Source of the DNA: an uncultured Anaerolineae bacterium
GTDB lineage: Bacteria; Chloroflexota; Anaerolineae; Anaerolineales; Villigracilaceae
Direction of reading: 5' to 3'
Length of the DNA stretch: 14,755 nucleotides
Assembly: GCA_903854805.1 (NCBI GenBank)
Contig: CAINXK010000375.1
Location: 1-14,755 of the forward strand
Shown here: positions 6,943 through 13,883 of the stretch, piece by piece
Layout: each line of letters begins with the position of its first letter
How positions within the stretch are numbered: position 1 is the first letter of the stretch
Position numbers and translations under genes: made by a program
The notes under the pieces: generated by a model
What the model was told of the DNA's origin: nothing
Database searches by the model: none
The model's input: only the letters and a program-made list of their open reading frames with translations

Positions 6943-7917
6943 TTATTCGAGCGGCCGGGAAAGTGGTTCGCGGGGAACCGACTGCAGGTCAATGGATACA
7001 GCCGAGAGCAGAAATTGAATTCCCAGTATCACTGTCAGAGTAGCTAACATTACCGTACCCGTCGGTGCAGGAATTGCGCGGCTAGCATAGTGAACCCATT
7101 CCAGGCTCCCAAAAATCAGGCCGAATATAAAAAGGGGCAAACCCACCAATATGTAAACAGAACCAATCGAAAAATCGTATAAGAAATAATGGAGCAAAAT
7201 ACGTCTCAGAAATAAAGCCATCAGTGCCGGAGGAAACTCTGCCAGCACCTTAATGATCGATAAGCTGGATATTTCGTCGGCATAACGCGCCTGAATGGGC
7301 ACATCGCGCAAACAGGCCCCAACCAGGTATAGTTGGCTGAGTTGGGAAATCTCAAAGAAATAGCTCTTGTGGATTCTCTCAAGAGGCAGCTGGGCCAGAA
7401 CTTCGCCACGCATTGCCAGGAAACCGTTGGTAGGATCAAAACAATTCCAATAGCCTGTAGCCGATTTGGCCAGAAAACTCAAAACGACATTGCCCACGCG
7501 CCTGATAAAGGGCATTCGGCTGAGTGCCAGAAAATCTCTAAAACGATTGCCTTTTGTAAAGTCAGCTTGACCCGCGATCAATGGCGCGACCAGGATAGGA
7601 ATATCATCCGAAGACATCTGACCATCGCCATCCAGTTTTACAATGATCTGCGCACCCAGTTCAAGGGCTTTTTGATAACCACTGATCATCGCACCGCCCA
7701 CACCGCTATTTTTTGCATGCACTACAGGAATAATACGCTTATCCAGCAGGCGGGCAGCTTCAATGACCTGCGCCGTACCATCCGGGGAGGCATCATTCAC
7801 CACAACAATGGAACGAATATACGGCGGGATGCTGTTTAATACGGCGTTCAATTCACGCTCGACGCGATACGCCGGGATAATAACAATTATGTTGTATTTC
7901 GAAAGGTCAGCAACCAT
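6943..7917 (-). CDS. Family 2 glycosyltransferase with C-terminal membrane helices (polyprenyl-phosphate sugar transferase type)
   Basis: This 324-residue protein has the GT-A fold of family 2 at its N-terminus: IIVIIPAYR (10-18), VVVNDASPDGT (38-48), a donor-binding loop KNSGVGGAMISG (69-80), the metal-binding KLDGDGQM (94-101; Asp96 and Asp98) and DPTNGF (161-166). Two membrane helices follow at about 252-272 and 287-308. This layout is that of dolichyl/undecaprenyl-phosphate mannose or glucose synthases, which load a sugar from a nucleotide donor onto a lipid carrier at the cytoplasmic face for wall or surface glycans. The sugar cannot be told from sequence. The gene begins 12 nt after the GH13 stop and has no Shine-Dalgarno; a TAAACT hexamer occupies the gap. 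It may be co-transcribed with the GH13 gene, have its own leaderless promoter, or both. Confidence 0.88.
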   Translation of the reverse strand: MVADLSKYNIIVIIPAYRVERELNAVLNSIPPYIRSIVVVNDASPDGTAQVIEAARLLDKRIIPVVHAKNSGVGGAMISGYQKALELGAQIIVKLDGDGQMSSDDIPILVAPLIAGQADFTKGNRFRDFLALSRMPFIRRVGNVVLSFLAKSATGYWNCFDPTNGFLAMRGEVLAQLPLERIHKSYFFEISQLSQLYLVGACLRDVPIQARYADEISSLSIIKVLAEFPPALMALFLRRILLHYFLYDFSIGSVYILVGLPLFIFGLIFGSLEWVHYASRAIPAPTGTVMLATLTVILGIQFLLSAVSIDLQSVPREPLSRPLE

Positions 7918-7923
7918 ATTAAA

Positions 7924-7929
7924 AGTTTA
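7924..7929 (-). promoter_or_regulatory. Possible -10 box for a leaderless glycosyltransferase transcript
   Basis: TAAACT (7929-7924 on the minus strand) plus 6 nt fills exactly the 12-bp gap between the GH13 stop and the ATG at 7917. It fits the TAnnnT-N6-ATG pattern seen before other genes here. Translational coupling without a promoter is the alternative. Confidence 0.35.
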
Positions 7930-9573
7930 TCACACAGCCGCCGATTTCACTTCCAGCAGCAGAACTTCGTAGGGATACAGTTCAAACTGCTGATTGGGGG
8001 CCAAAAACCCCTGGCGACTGGCGTTACCAAGCAAGATTGTGGCTGTTTCAGGGCTGGCGTCTGGGACAAAGCTTATTAGCGCTGGTTGACCGGTAAAATT
8101 CATATATACGAGGATGCGCTGCGGTTTACCAGCTATATCAGCCAGCGTACGCTCGTATCCCAAAACACCTGTGTCTGCGCGGAAAATCACCCGGAAAGTG
8201 CCCTGGCGCAGAGCTGGATGGGTACGGCGCAGGGTGATCAATCGTCTGGTAAAGTTCCAGAGAGAATTTGGATCAGCTTGTTGAGCTACGACATTTCGAT
8301 GCACATAGTCGGGATGGACTTTTAACCAGGGCTGGGCTGATGAGAACCCGGCAAAAACAGCATTTGTCCATTGCATGGGCGCACGGCAGCCATCGCGTCC
8401 TTTATAAATTGGCCAGTATTTTTTACCTGGGGGATCCATGATCTCATCCCGATTCAAAGCAACATCGCGCATACCAATTTCCTCACCATAGTACATGAAC
8501 GGTGTACCGCGCAATGTAAGCAACAGAGTCATAGCGATTAACGCCTGGTGATCCTGCTCACCTCTGGCATAGCGGCTGGCGGTACGAGGTTTATCGTGGT
8601 TACTTAAAACAGTGGTAGGCCAGGCAGCCGCGCGCTCAAAAAGCATCTCCCGGCGATTGATACGCTCCAACAGCCAGTCTGAACGCCAGGGAAATATCAG
8701 GTCAGAATCAAAAAAATCAAAACTAAAAGCTGCGTGCAAGCGATCGTCGCCCATGTAACCAATGGTTTTCTCGAGCGAGGTGACATAAGTCTCACCGACC
8801 GAATAACGTTCGGGGTAAGAATCAAGCAGCTCACGCAATTCCTGTAAAAGGCCGGTCATTTCGGGCTGATTCATATCATAAACATGTTTCTGGCGATCAA
8901 AAGCCCGCAGGCCAAATTGGGACGGGTTGCTGCGAAACTGGGCATCCTTAAAATAAGCATTAAACACATCCAAGCGGAAACCATCCACGCCGCGCTCCAG
9001 CCAGAAACGGAAAACATTCATTTGGGCTTTACGTGCATCGGGGTTGCGCCAGTTGATATCTGGCTGCTGCTTGAGGAAAGAATGTAGATAATATTGGCCT
9101 GTTTTTGGGTCGAATTCCCATGCGCTCCCGCCAAAACTCGCCTGCCAGTTGTTGGGTGGACGTCCGCCCGGGGCAGGTTCGCGCCAGATATACCAATCAC
9201 GCTTCGGGTTTTCGCGACTGGAACGCGACTCTAAAAACCAAGCATGCTGGTCAGACGTGTGGTTTAGAACCATATCCAGCACAACACGAATACCGCGCTG
9301 GTGAGCCTGCAACAACATATGATCGAAATCGGACATACTGCCAAACCGGGGATCGACCGCAGTGTAATCACTAATATCATAGCCAAAATCAGCATCCGGA
9401 CTGGGATAGAACGGAGAAAGCCAGATTGCATCAATGCCCAGGTCTACCAGATAGTCCAACCGGGCCGTGATACCAGCCAAATCTCCGAAGCCATCACCGT
9501 TTGAATCAGAAAACGAACGTGGATATATTTGATAGATAATGCCATCACGCCACCAATTGAAAGTATCAAGCAT
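7930..9573 (-). CDS. GH13 alpha-glucosidase (oligo-1,6-glucosidase-like)
   Basis: This 547-residue cytosolic glycoside hydrolase has the full family 13 set: WWRDGIIYQIYPRSF at the start, GDGFGDLAGI (26-35), region I DMVLNH (100-105), region II GFRLDV with nucleophile Asp202, the acid/base Glu261 in VGETY, and region IV SNHD with His326 and transition-state Asp327. QQPDINW (169-175) and the 547-residue length match oligo-1,6-glucosidases/alpha-glucosidases, which release glucose from the non-reducing end of short malto- or isomalto-oligosaccharides. Val203 after the nucleophile is the residue associated with alpha-1,6 preference in this group, where maltases often have Thr. No signal peptide is seen. 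The start is supported by GAGGAAG at 9579-9585, 5 nt before the ATG. It is first in the minus-strand run and diverges from a sensor gene. Trehalose synthase is less likely. Confidence 0.93.
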   Translation of the reverse strand: MLDTFNWWRDGIIYQIYPRSFSDSNGDGFGDLAGITARLDYLVDLGIDAIWLSPFYPSPDADFGYDISDYTAVDPRFGSMSDFDHMLLQAHQRGIRVVLDMVLNHTSDQHAWFLESRSSRENPKRDWYIWREPAPGGRPPNNWQASFGGSAWEFDPKTGQYYLHSFLKQQPDINWRNPDARKAQMNVFRFWLERGVDGFRLDVFNAYFKDAQFRSNPSQFGLRAFDRQKHVYDMNQPEMTGLLQELRELLDSYPERYSVGETYVTSLEKTIGYMGDDRLHAAFSFDFFDSDLIFPWRSDWLLERINRREMLFERAAAWPTTVLSNHDKPRTASRYARGEQDHQALIAMTLLLTLRGTPFMYYGEEIGMRDVALNRDEIMDPPGKKYWPIYKGRDGCRAPMQWTNAVFAGFSSAQPWLKVHPDYVHRNVVAQQADPNSLWNFTRRLITLRRTHPALRQGTFRVIFRADTGVLGYERTLADIAGKPQRILVYMNFTGQPALISFVPDASPETATILLGNASRQGFLAPNQQFELYPYEVLLLEVKSAAV

Positions 9574-9638
9574 ACAAACTTCCTCGGCCCTAATGGGCCA
9601 TGCCTTACAAATCTAAAAACACAAAAGTTCAAGAATCA

Positions 9639-9650
9639 TGCTATTATAAA
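9639..9650 (+). promoter_or_regulatory. Putative promoter immediately before the first sensor gene
   Basis: TG-C-TATTAT at 9639-9647 looks like an extended -10, and the overlapping TATAAA (9645-9650) is an alternative. The ATG at 9656 follows 8 or 5 nt later with no Shine-Dalgarno, so the transcript would be leaderless or nearly so. Confidence 0.45.
9643..9648 (-). promoter_or_regulatory. Putative -10 box of the GH13 gene
   Basis: TATAAT on the minus strand (9648-9643) lies 69 nt before the GH13 ATG, on the same bases as the plus-strand -10 of the divergent sensor gene. Polymerase could bind in only one direction at a time. No good -35 was found, and it would lie inside the sensor coding region. 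Confidence 0.4.
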
Positions 9651-9655
9651 TTGAT

Positions 9656-10795
9656 ATGGCTAACACTTTATCCGAAAAAATTCTTGTTGTTGAAAGTGAC
9701 CCTGGCATCAGTGATTTAATTGTCCGGCAAATCCTGAAGCCGCTTGGATACCAGGTAAGCGTGGCTATGGATGGGTCAAGCGCTATTCGCCAGGCAATCC
9801 AACTTCAGCCAGATCTGGTGATCACAAATATCAATCTACCCGGCTTGAGCGGTAAAGATATATTGGTGGCTCTCACATCCCAAGGCATGTCCATCCCCAT
9901 GATCATCATGGCCGAAAAAGGTCAGGAAGCTAAGATCATTCAAGCATTCCGCCTTGGTGCCAGTGACTATGTAATCTTGCCTGTGCGCGAGGCTGAGCTC
10001 GCCTCGTGCGTGGAACGTGCATTAAAACAAGTGCGTGAAATCCGTGCACGTGAAGCGCTGGATGCGCAAATAAAAAAAACAAACAGCGAATTGCAACAGC
10101 GTGTACGCGAACTGAGCACCATATTTGCGGTTGGGCGCGCCGTGATATCGATCACTGACCAGCGCGTGTTGTTCGATAAGATTGTCGAAGCAATAACCGG
10201 CGTTACAGAAGCTGACCTGGGCTGGCTAACCATAAAAGACGAGAATACCAAGGCATTTGTATTGGCAGCACAGCGCAATTTGCCCGAAGCTTTGGCACGA
10301 AGAATTGGCCAACCCTTTGACGATGGGCTCGGGCCTTTGGTGGCGATGTCGCTTGAAACACTGGCCATTCATGGTCAACCTTTGCAGAATTTTAAAATCG
10401 CTGCATTAGGCAAATCCGCGATGGTCATCCCTGTAAAGGTAAAAAACGAGGCCGTCGGACTGCTAACCGTTGTACGAAGAGCTGAAAAACCGTTTGGAGA
10501 TAGTGAACACACACTCGCTGAGGCTATCTCAGACTATGCATCAATATCATTGGTAAACGCACGCTTATTCCGAGCCTTTGCGCAAAATGCCGAAGCAGCC
10601 CAGATTGGCGAAAAACGCAAGAACGATCTGCTGCAGCGCATGCGCCAGGAAATCCAAACCAGCCTGACTACAGCACTTTACCCATTGGACTTAACCATCG
10701 CTGAAAAAATGGGGGCATTAAGCCCACAACAGAAACAGGCCCTTGAAACAACGCAAATTACATTGAAGCGCCTAATCGCAATGATCAGCCAATAA
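9656..10795 (+). CDS. Pseudo-receiver/GAF protein with degenerate DHp end (non-catalytic sensor)
   Basis: This 379-residue soluble protein has a response-regulator receiver fold (8-122), a coiled-coil linker (124-153), a GAF domain (about 155-305) and a C-terminal helical pair (322-379). The receiver is degenerate: Asn58 stands at the phospho-acceptor Asp, Leu108 at the Lys, Ala86 at the Thr/Ser, and Ser14 replaces one acidic-pair residue. The last part aligns by eye with a HisKA dimerisation hairpin (RQEIQTSL where kinases have SHELRTPL; LSPQQKQALE in the second helix), but Gln331 replaces the His and no ATPase domain follows. It thus looks like a binding or sensing protein without phosphotransfer. 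The next gene, 40 nt downstream, encodes a homologous receiver-coil-GAF part joined to a full kinase, so the two may form a complex. The GAF ligand is unknown. Confidence 0.85.
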   Translation: MANTLSEKILVVESDPGISDLIVRQILKPLGYQVSVAMDGSSAIRQAIQLQPDLVITNINLPGLSGKDILVALTSQGMSIPMIIMAEKGQEAKIIQAFRLGASDYVILPVREAELASCVERALKQVREIRAREALDAQIKKTNSELQQRVRELSTIFAVGRAVISITDQRVLFDKIVEAITGVTEADLGWLTIKDENTKAFVLAAQRNLPEALARRIGQPFDDGLGPLVAMSLETLAIHGQPLQNFKIAALGKSAMVIPVKVKNEAVGLLTVVRRAEKPFGDSEHTLAEAISDYASISLVNARLFRAFAQNAEAAQIGEKRKNDLLQRMRQEIQTSLTTALYPLDLTIAEKMGALSPQQKQALETTQITLKRLIAMISQ

Positions 10796-10823
10796 AAAAG
10801 TCAACCAAAAACTTAGGGTAAGG

Positions 10824-10829
10824 TAAAAT
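10824..10829 (+). promoter_or_regulatory. Possible -10 box for a leaderless kinase transcript
   Basis: TAAAAT at 10824-10829 is followed by 6 nt and the ATG at 10836. An AAGG at 10820-10823 is too far from the start (12 nt) to be a good Shine-Dalgarno, so either a leaderless transcript or read-through from the upstream gene must supply expression. Confidence 0.4.
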
Positions 10830-10835
10830 TGGGGT

Positions 10836-12761
10836 ATGTCCAAGACAGACCTTGTTTTGCTCGCCATGGAGCCATCACCAACGCTCGATCTATTGGAGCG
10901 AGCATTGCGGTCTACGGGTTATGGCCTGTCGATGGCAACGACTGTGACCGCACTAGATAAAGCCCTGCAGGAGACGACTCCAACCTTACTTGTCATTTCT
11001 GAAAAACTGGGGGACAAGAAAGGCTTTGATCTGGCAATAAAAACTTTGGAGCGCTTCCCCACGCTGCCGATCATTTACTATGATGCCACCTATACTCCGC
11101 AGATGGCACTGCAAGCCCTGCGAGCCGGGCTGAGCGATTATATCTACCCCCCCTTGAAGATCGACGATATTGTGCGCGCCATCCAACGCAGCCAAACCCG
11201 CGCCAAACAAATGGGAGATTGGGTTCGTCAAGAGGTACGCCGCAGCACATCTTCACTGGAACAACGCGTCAACGAGATGGACACGTTGGTTAATTTGAGC
11301 CGCTCCATCACGGCTTCACTCGATCTCGACAGCGTACTGACCAGCGTAGTCACCGCTGCAGTGGAATTAACCGGGGCAGAAGAAGGACATTTACTGCTGC
11401 CCGACGAAACCACCAAAGAACTATATATGCGCGCCGAACGAAACTATACGGATGGACTTGCCCGCACCTTTCGGCTGCCGGTAAATGATTCGCTGGCTGG
11501 GCAGGTAATGGAAACTGGGCTGCCCATCTCTTTTTCCCAGGATGAGCCCAATAAAATCAAGACTTCCTATTTGGTATATTCGCTCATTTATGTTCCCCTG
11601 TCTACAAATGGACGCGTAACAGGTGTAATGGGTGTCGACAACCGCAACGCAAAACGCCCATTTACCAAACACCATGAATTACTCATGATGGTGTTGGCTG
11701 ATTTCGCATCGATCGCCATCCAAAACGCCAAGTTATACACAGAAACGGAAAATGAACGCGCCAAGCTGGAAACTACGCTCGCTAACATCCAGGATGGCAT
11801 TATCCTCCTGGATAACCAAAAACGCATTTTATTGATCAATCCGGCCGCAAAAAACATCTTTGGTCTGGGGTTAGCCAATTTTACCAACACGCCTGTTTTG
11901 GAAGCGATCCCGGATATCGATTTTATCGGTTTGCTTGATTCAATTACAGATGACCCACTTAAGTTTCACGAGATTGCATTTGAGGATGGGCGTTTTTTTA
12001 GCACTCAATACACGCCCATTGCTTCCATCGGTGCGGTGATAACGCTGGAAGACGTCACCCACCGTAAAGTACTCGACCAGGTGAAAATCGATTTTATCCA
12101 CACAATATCCCACGATCTGCGTTCACCTCTGACTGCTATCATGGGATATATTGAACTGCTTGATCGTGTTGGTCCATTAAATGACCAACAAAAAGAATTC
12201 GTTAAACATGTTCAAAATAATGCCCATAGCATCACAGAACTTGTGAATGACTTGCTCGACCTGGGCCGCATCGAAGCTGGTTTCGATACGCGACGAGATG
12301 ACGTTTCGATCGGAACCATATTACGCTATACCCTGGATAATCTTGAGCGGCAAATTAAAGACAAACACCAGGAAATATTGATCGATATCGACCAGGATTT
12401 GCCCATTTTACGAGGCAATCCTCTGCGTCTTCGGCAAGTCATAGACAATTTGCTGGTCAACGCTATCAAGTACACTCCTGAAAAAGGGAAGATCAAGGTC
12501 AGCCTAAAAAGCGATGCAACCAAACTTATTTTCGAAGTGGCTGACACCGGCATAGGCATCTCTGCAGTTGAACAGCACCATATTTTTGAAAAATTTTATC
12601 GTGCCAGCAATGCTCCAAAGGGGAGCGCGGGAACTGGTCTGGGCCTGGCAATCGTCAAGTCAATTGTGGAAAACCATGGCGGCCGGATCTGGGTGGAATC
12701 GGTACTCGGCCGAGGCTCAAAATTCACAGTCGTACTGCCAACCAACGTAGAACCAGATTAA
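10836..12761 (+). CDS. Sensor histidine kinase: pseudo-receiver, GAF, PAS, HisKA, HATPase
   Basis: This 641-residue protein has no membrane segment and should be cytosolic. Its parts in order are a receiver-like domain (5-118), a coiled coil (125-152), a GAF domain (about 153-300), a PAS domain (310-410), HisKA with phospho-acceptor His426 in HTISHDLRSPL, and HATPase_c with the N box DNLLVNAIKYT (537-547), G1 DTGIG (570-574), F box FEKFY (584-588) and G2 GTGLGLA (599-605). The kinase is intact. The receiver is not: Ser55 replaces the phospho-acceptor Asp, Pro105 the Lys, Asp83 the Thr, and Ala10-Met11 the acidic pair. It shares receiver-coil-GAF layout with the gene before it. No partner response regulator with a DNA-binding domain is present in the window, so its output is unknown. 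It ends 12 nt before a two-way hairpin. Confidence 0.93.
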   Translation: MSKTDLVLLAMEPSPTLDLLERALRSTGYGLSMATTVTALDKALQETTPTLLVISEKLGDKKGFDLAIKTLERFPTLPIIYYDATYTPQMALQALRAGLSDYIYPPLKIDDIVRAIQRSQTRAKQMGDWVRQEVRRSTSSLEQRVNEMDTLVNLSRSITASLDLDSVLTSVVTAAVELTGAEEGHLLLPDETTKELYMRAERNYTDGLARTFRLPVNDSLAGQVMETGLPISFSQDEPNKIKTSYLVYSLIYVPLSTNGRVTGVMGVDNRNAKRPFTKHHELLMMVLADFASIAIQNAKLYTETENERAKLETTLANIQDGIILLDNQKRILLINPAAKNIFGLGLANFTNTPVLEAIPDIDFIGLLDSITDDPLKFHEIAFEDGRFFSTQYTPIASIGAVITLEDVTHRKVLDQVKIDFIHTISHDLRSPLTAIMGYIELLDRVGPLNDQQKEFVKHVQNNAHSITELVNDLLDLGRIEAGFDTRRDDVSIGTILRYTLDNLERQIKDKHQEILIDIDQDLPILRGNPLRLRQVIDNLLVNAIKYTPEKGKIKVSLKSDATKLIFEVADTGIGISAVEQHHIFEKFYRASNAPKGSAGTGLGLAIVKSIVENHGGRIWVESVLGRGSKFTVVLPTNVEPD

Positions 12762-12772
12762 CAAAATATACA

Positions 12773-12806
12773 AAAGGAACGCTCTAAACAATCAGAGCGT
12801 TCCTTT
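12773..12806. terminator. 13-bp hairpin, probable bidirectional terminator
   Basis: Positions 12773-12785 (AAAGGAACGCTCT) and 12794-12806 are exact reverse complements with an 8-nt loop. It lies between the converging kinase gene (stop 12761) and the small Gly/Asp-tail gene (stop at 12839). The U-rich tail is better on the minus-strand transcript than on the plus-strand one. Confidence 0.75.
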
Positions 12807-12838
12807 GATTCAACCTGGTAGTTTAAAAATGGACACAC

Positions 12839-13279
12839 TTACAGATCACCGCCACCGTCCCCACCATCATCGCTGGCGCCACCACCCGGGCGAACTTCCA
12901 GTACCACGCCGTGATAATCAACAGTCACTTTGAAACCTGACATACCCAGGTATGCCCGCATTTCTTCAGGAATGCCAACTTCAAACAACATCGCAAACTG
13001 CTTATCGATATTCTTTAGTTGGTTTTCGATCATTGCTTTGCTAAATAAATCATCCGCGCCAATCATTTTGGCAGCCTGCTCACTCAGAAAGCCTTCATTC
13101 CCGTGGATCAGCTTTTTCATTTCAGCCAGAATAACCTGGTCAATCTGTTCAGCCGGGATATAACGCTTAAACCCGGCATCATTAATGATATATGCTGGAT
13201 CCACGCCGACAGATCCAGCTTCAAGCGGACGATCATACTCATCGAAAACCAACCCTACAAAGAGGGCCTTGCGTGACAT
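12839..13279 (-). CDS. Conserved-looking hypothetical protein with Gly/Asp-rich tail
   Basis: This 146-residue protein has no signal peptide or membrane helix. It starts with a strand-type segment (MSRKALFVGLVFDEYDRPLEAGSVG), continues as an alpha-helical middle rich in Glu, Gln and Lys (about 43-105), and ends with a short beta-like part (GFKVTVDYHGVVLEVRP) plus a flexible acidic tail of Gly and Asp (about 131-146). I recognise no characterised family. Its ATG overlaps the stop of the LURP-like gene by one base (TAATG, with AGGA just upstream), so translation is coupled and the two proteins are probably made together and may interact. The acidic tail could bind cations or keep the protein soluble; that is speculation. 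It is the last gene of the minus-strand run before the hairpin. Confidence 0.8.
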   Translation of the reverse strand: MSRKALFVGLVFDEYDRPLEAGSVGVDPAYIINDAGFKRYIPAEQIDQVILAEMKKLIHGNEGFLSEQAAKMIGADDLFSKAMIENQLKNIDKQFAMLFEVGIPEEMRAYLGMSGFKVTVDYHGVVLEVRPGGGASDDGGDGGGDL

Positions 13280-13857
13280 TATTCCTGCTTTCCTTCGATG
13301 ATGGCTAATAATATTGCAGCCGCCAACCCAAGACGCCGGTCAATACGCCGGGCACTATCCATGCTAAAGTCGAGATCCATTTCATAACGAAAGAGATTTA
13401 AACGCTGTTTCAGATCAGCCACGCGTTGATTGTCAATCGTAAGATCGTAGTTTTGGGGTAAAAGCGAACCTAAAACGAAACGACGCAGCATTGCCAACCC
13501 CATGCTGTCCTCAAAAAGACTACCAACAAGCCTGTCATCGGCATCGAGCACATCCCATTCATCACGCAAGATAGACTTGAAACCTTTACGTCTCAAAGTC
13601 CCTACCTTTTCAGTAGTAGTGCTGTCAATTACATCGTATGCGGCAGAGAAATCGATAATCTGACGGGCCTTAATTGCCAAAACTTCCTGTGACTTTTGCT
13701 CATCAGAAAAGACACGGATATCCTCGCGCAGTTTGAACATTTTCTGTTCGCTAAATAATACCAGCACACCCTGTGGGTTATAAAAACGTAACTTCCCGGT
13801 CAGCGCAAAAACCTGACGCTTTAATAAATATTGGTCAAATTGAAAAGAGCTGTGCAT
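13279..13857 (-). CDS. LURP-one-related / scramblase-like (tubby-like fold) protein
   Basis: The 192-residue protein resembles the LURP-one-related family (COG4894, YxjI type), which shares the tubby/phospholipid-scramblase beta-barrel. Visible signs are the repeated strand pattern (KRQVFALTGKLRFYNPQGVLVLFSEQ with KMFKLREDIRVF following), a second set of strands with 'VLDADDRLVGSLFEDS' (103-118), and a C-terminal hydrophobic helix (RRLGLAAAILLAII, 174-187) that in this fold runs through the barrel. The molecular function of bacterial members is not established; membrane or lipid binding is often suggested. The start has GGAG 6 nt upstream. The gene begins 26 nt after an L,D-transpeptidase gene and overlaps the next gene by one base, which supports a three-gene transcript. 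Family assignment is by eye. Confidence 0.75.
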   Translation of the reverse strand: MHSSFQFDQYLLKRQVFALTGKLRFYNPQGVLVLFSEQKMFKLREDIRVFSDEQKSQEVLAIKARQIIDFSAAYDVIDSTTTEKVGTLRRKGFKSILRDEWDVLDADDRLVGSLFEDSMGLAMLRRFVLGSLLPQNYDLTIDNQRVADLKQRLNLFRYEMDLDFSMDSARRIDRRLGLAAAILLAIIEGKQE

Positions 13858-13883
13858 TTTTCTCTCCGAACTACCTATTCAAT

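Noticed and set aside
6918..6992. N-terminal extension of the methylase-like frame to 6992
   Set aside because: It would overlap the glycosyltransferase coding region by 50 nt, lacks a ribosome site and adds a low-quality segment ahead of the palindrome.
7333..7839. 168-codon plus-strand frame opposite the glycosyltransferase
   Set aside because: It is antisense to a gene with clear GT2 motifs and shows no family features of its own.
12839..12900. GC-rich repeats at the 3' end of the small Gly/Asp protein as a DNA repeat element
   Set aside because: The repetition follows from Gly and Asp codons in the tail and does not extend past the stop codon.
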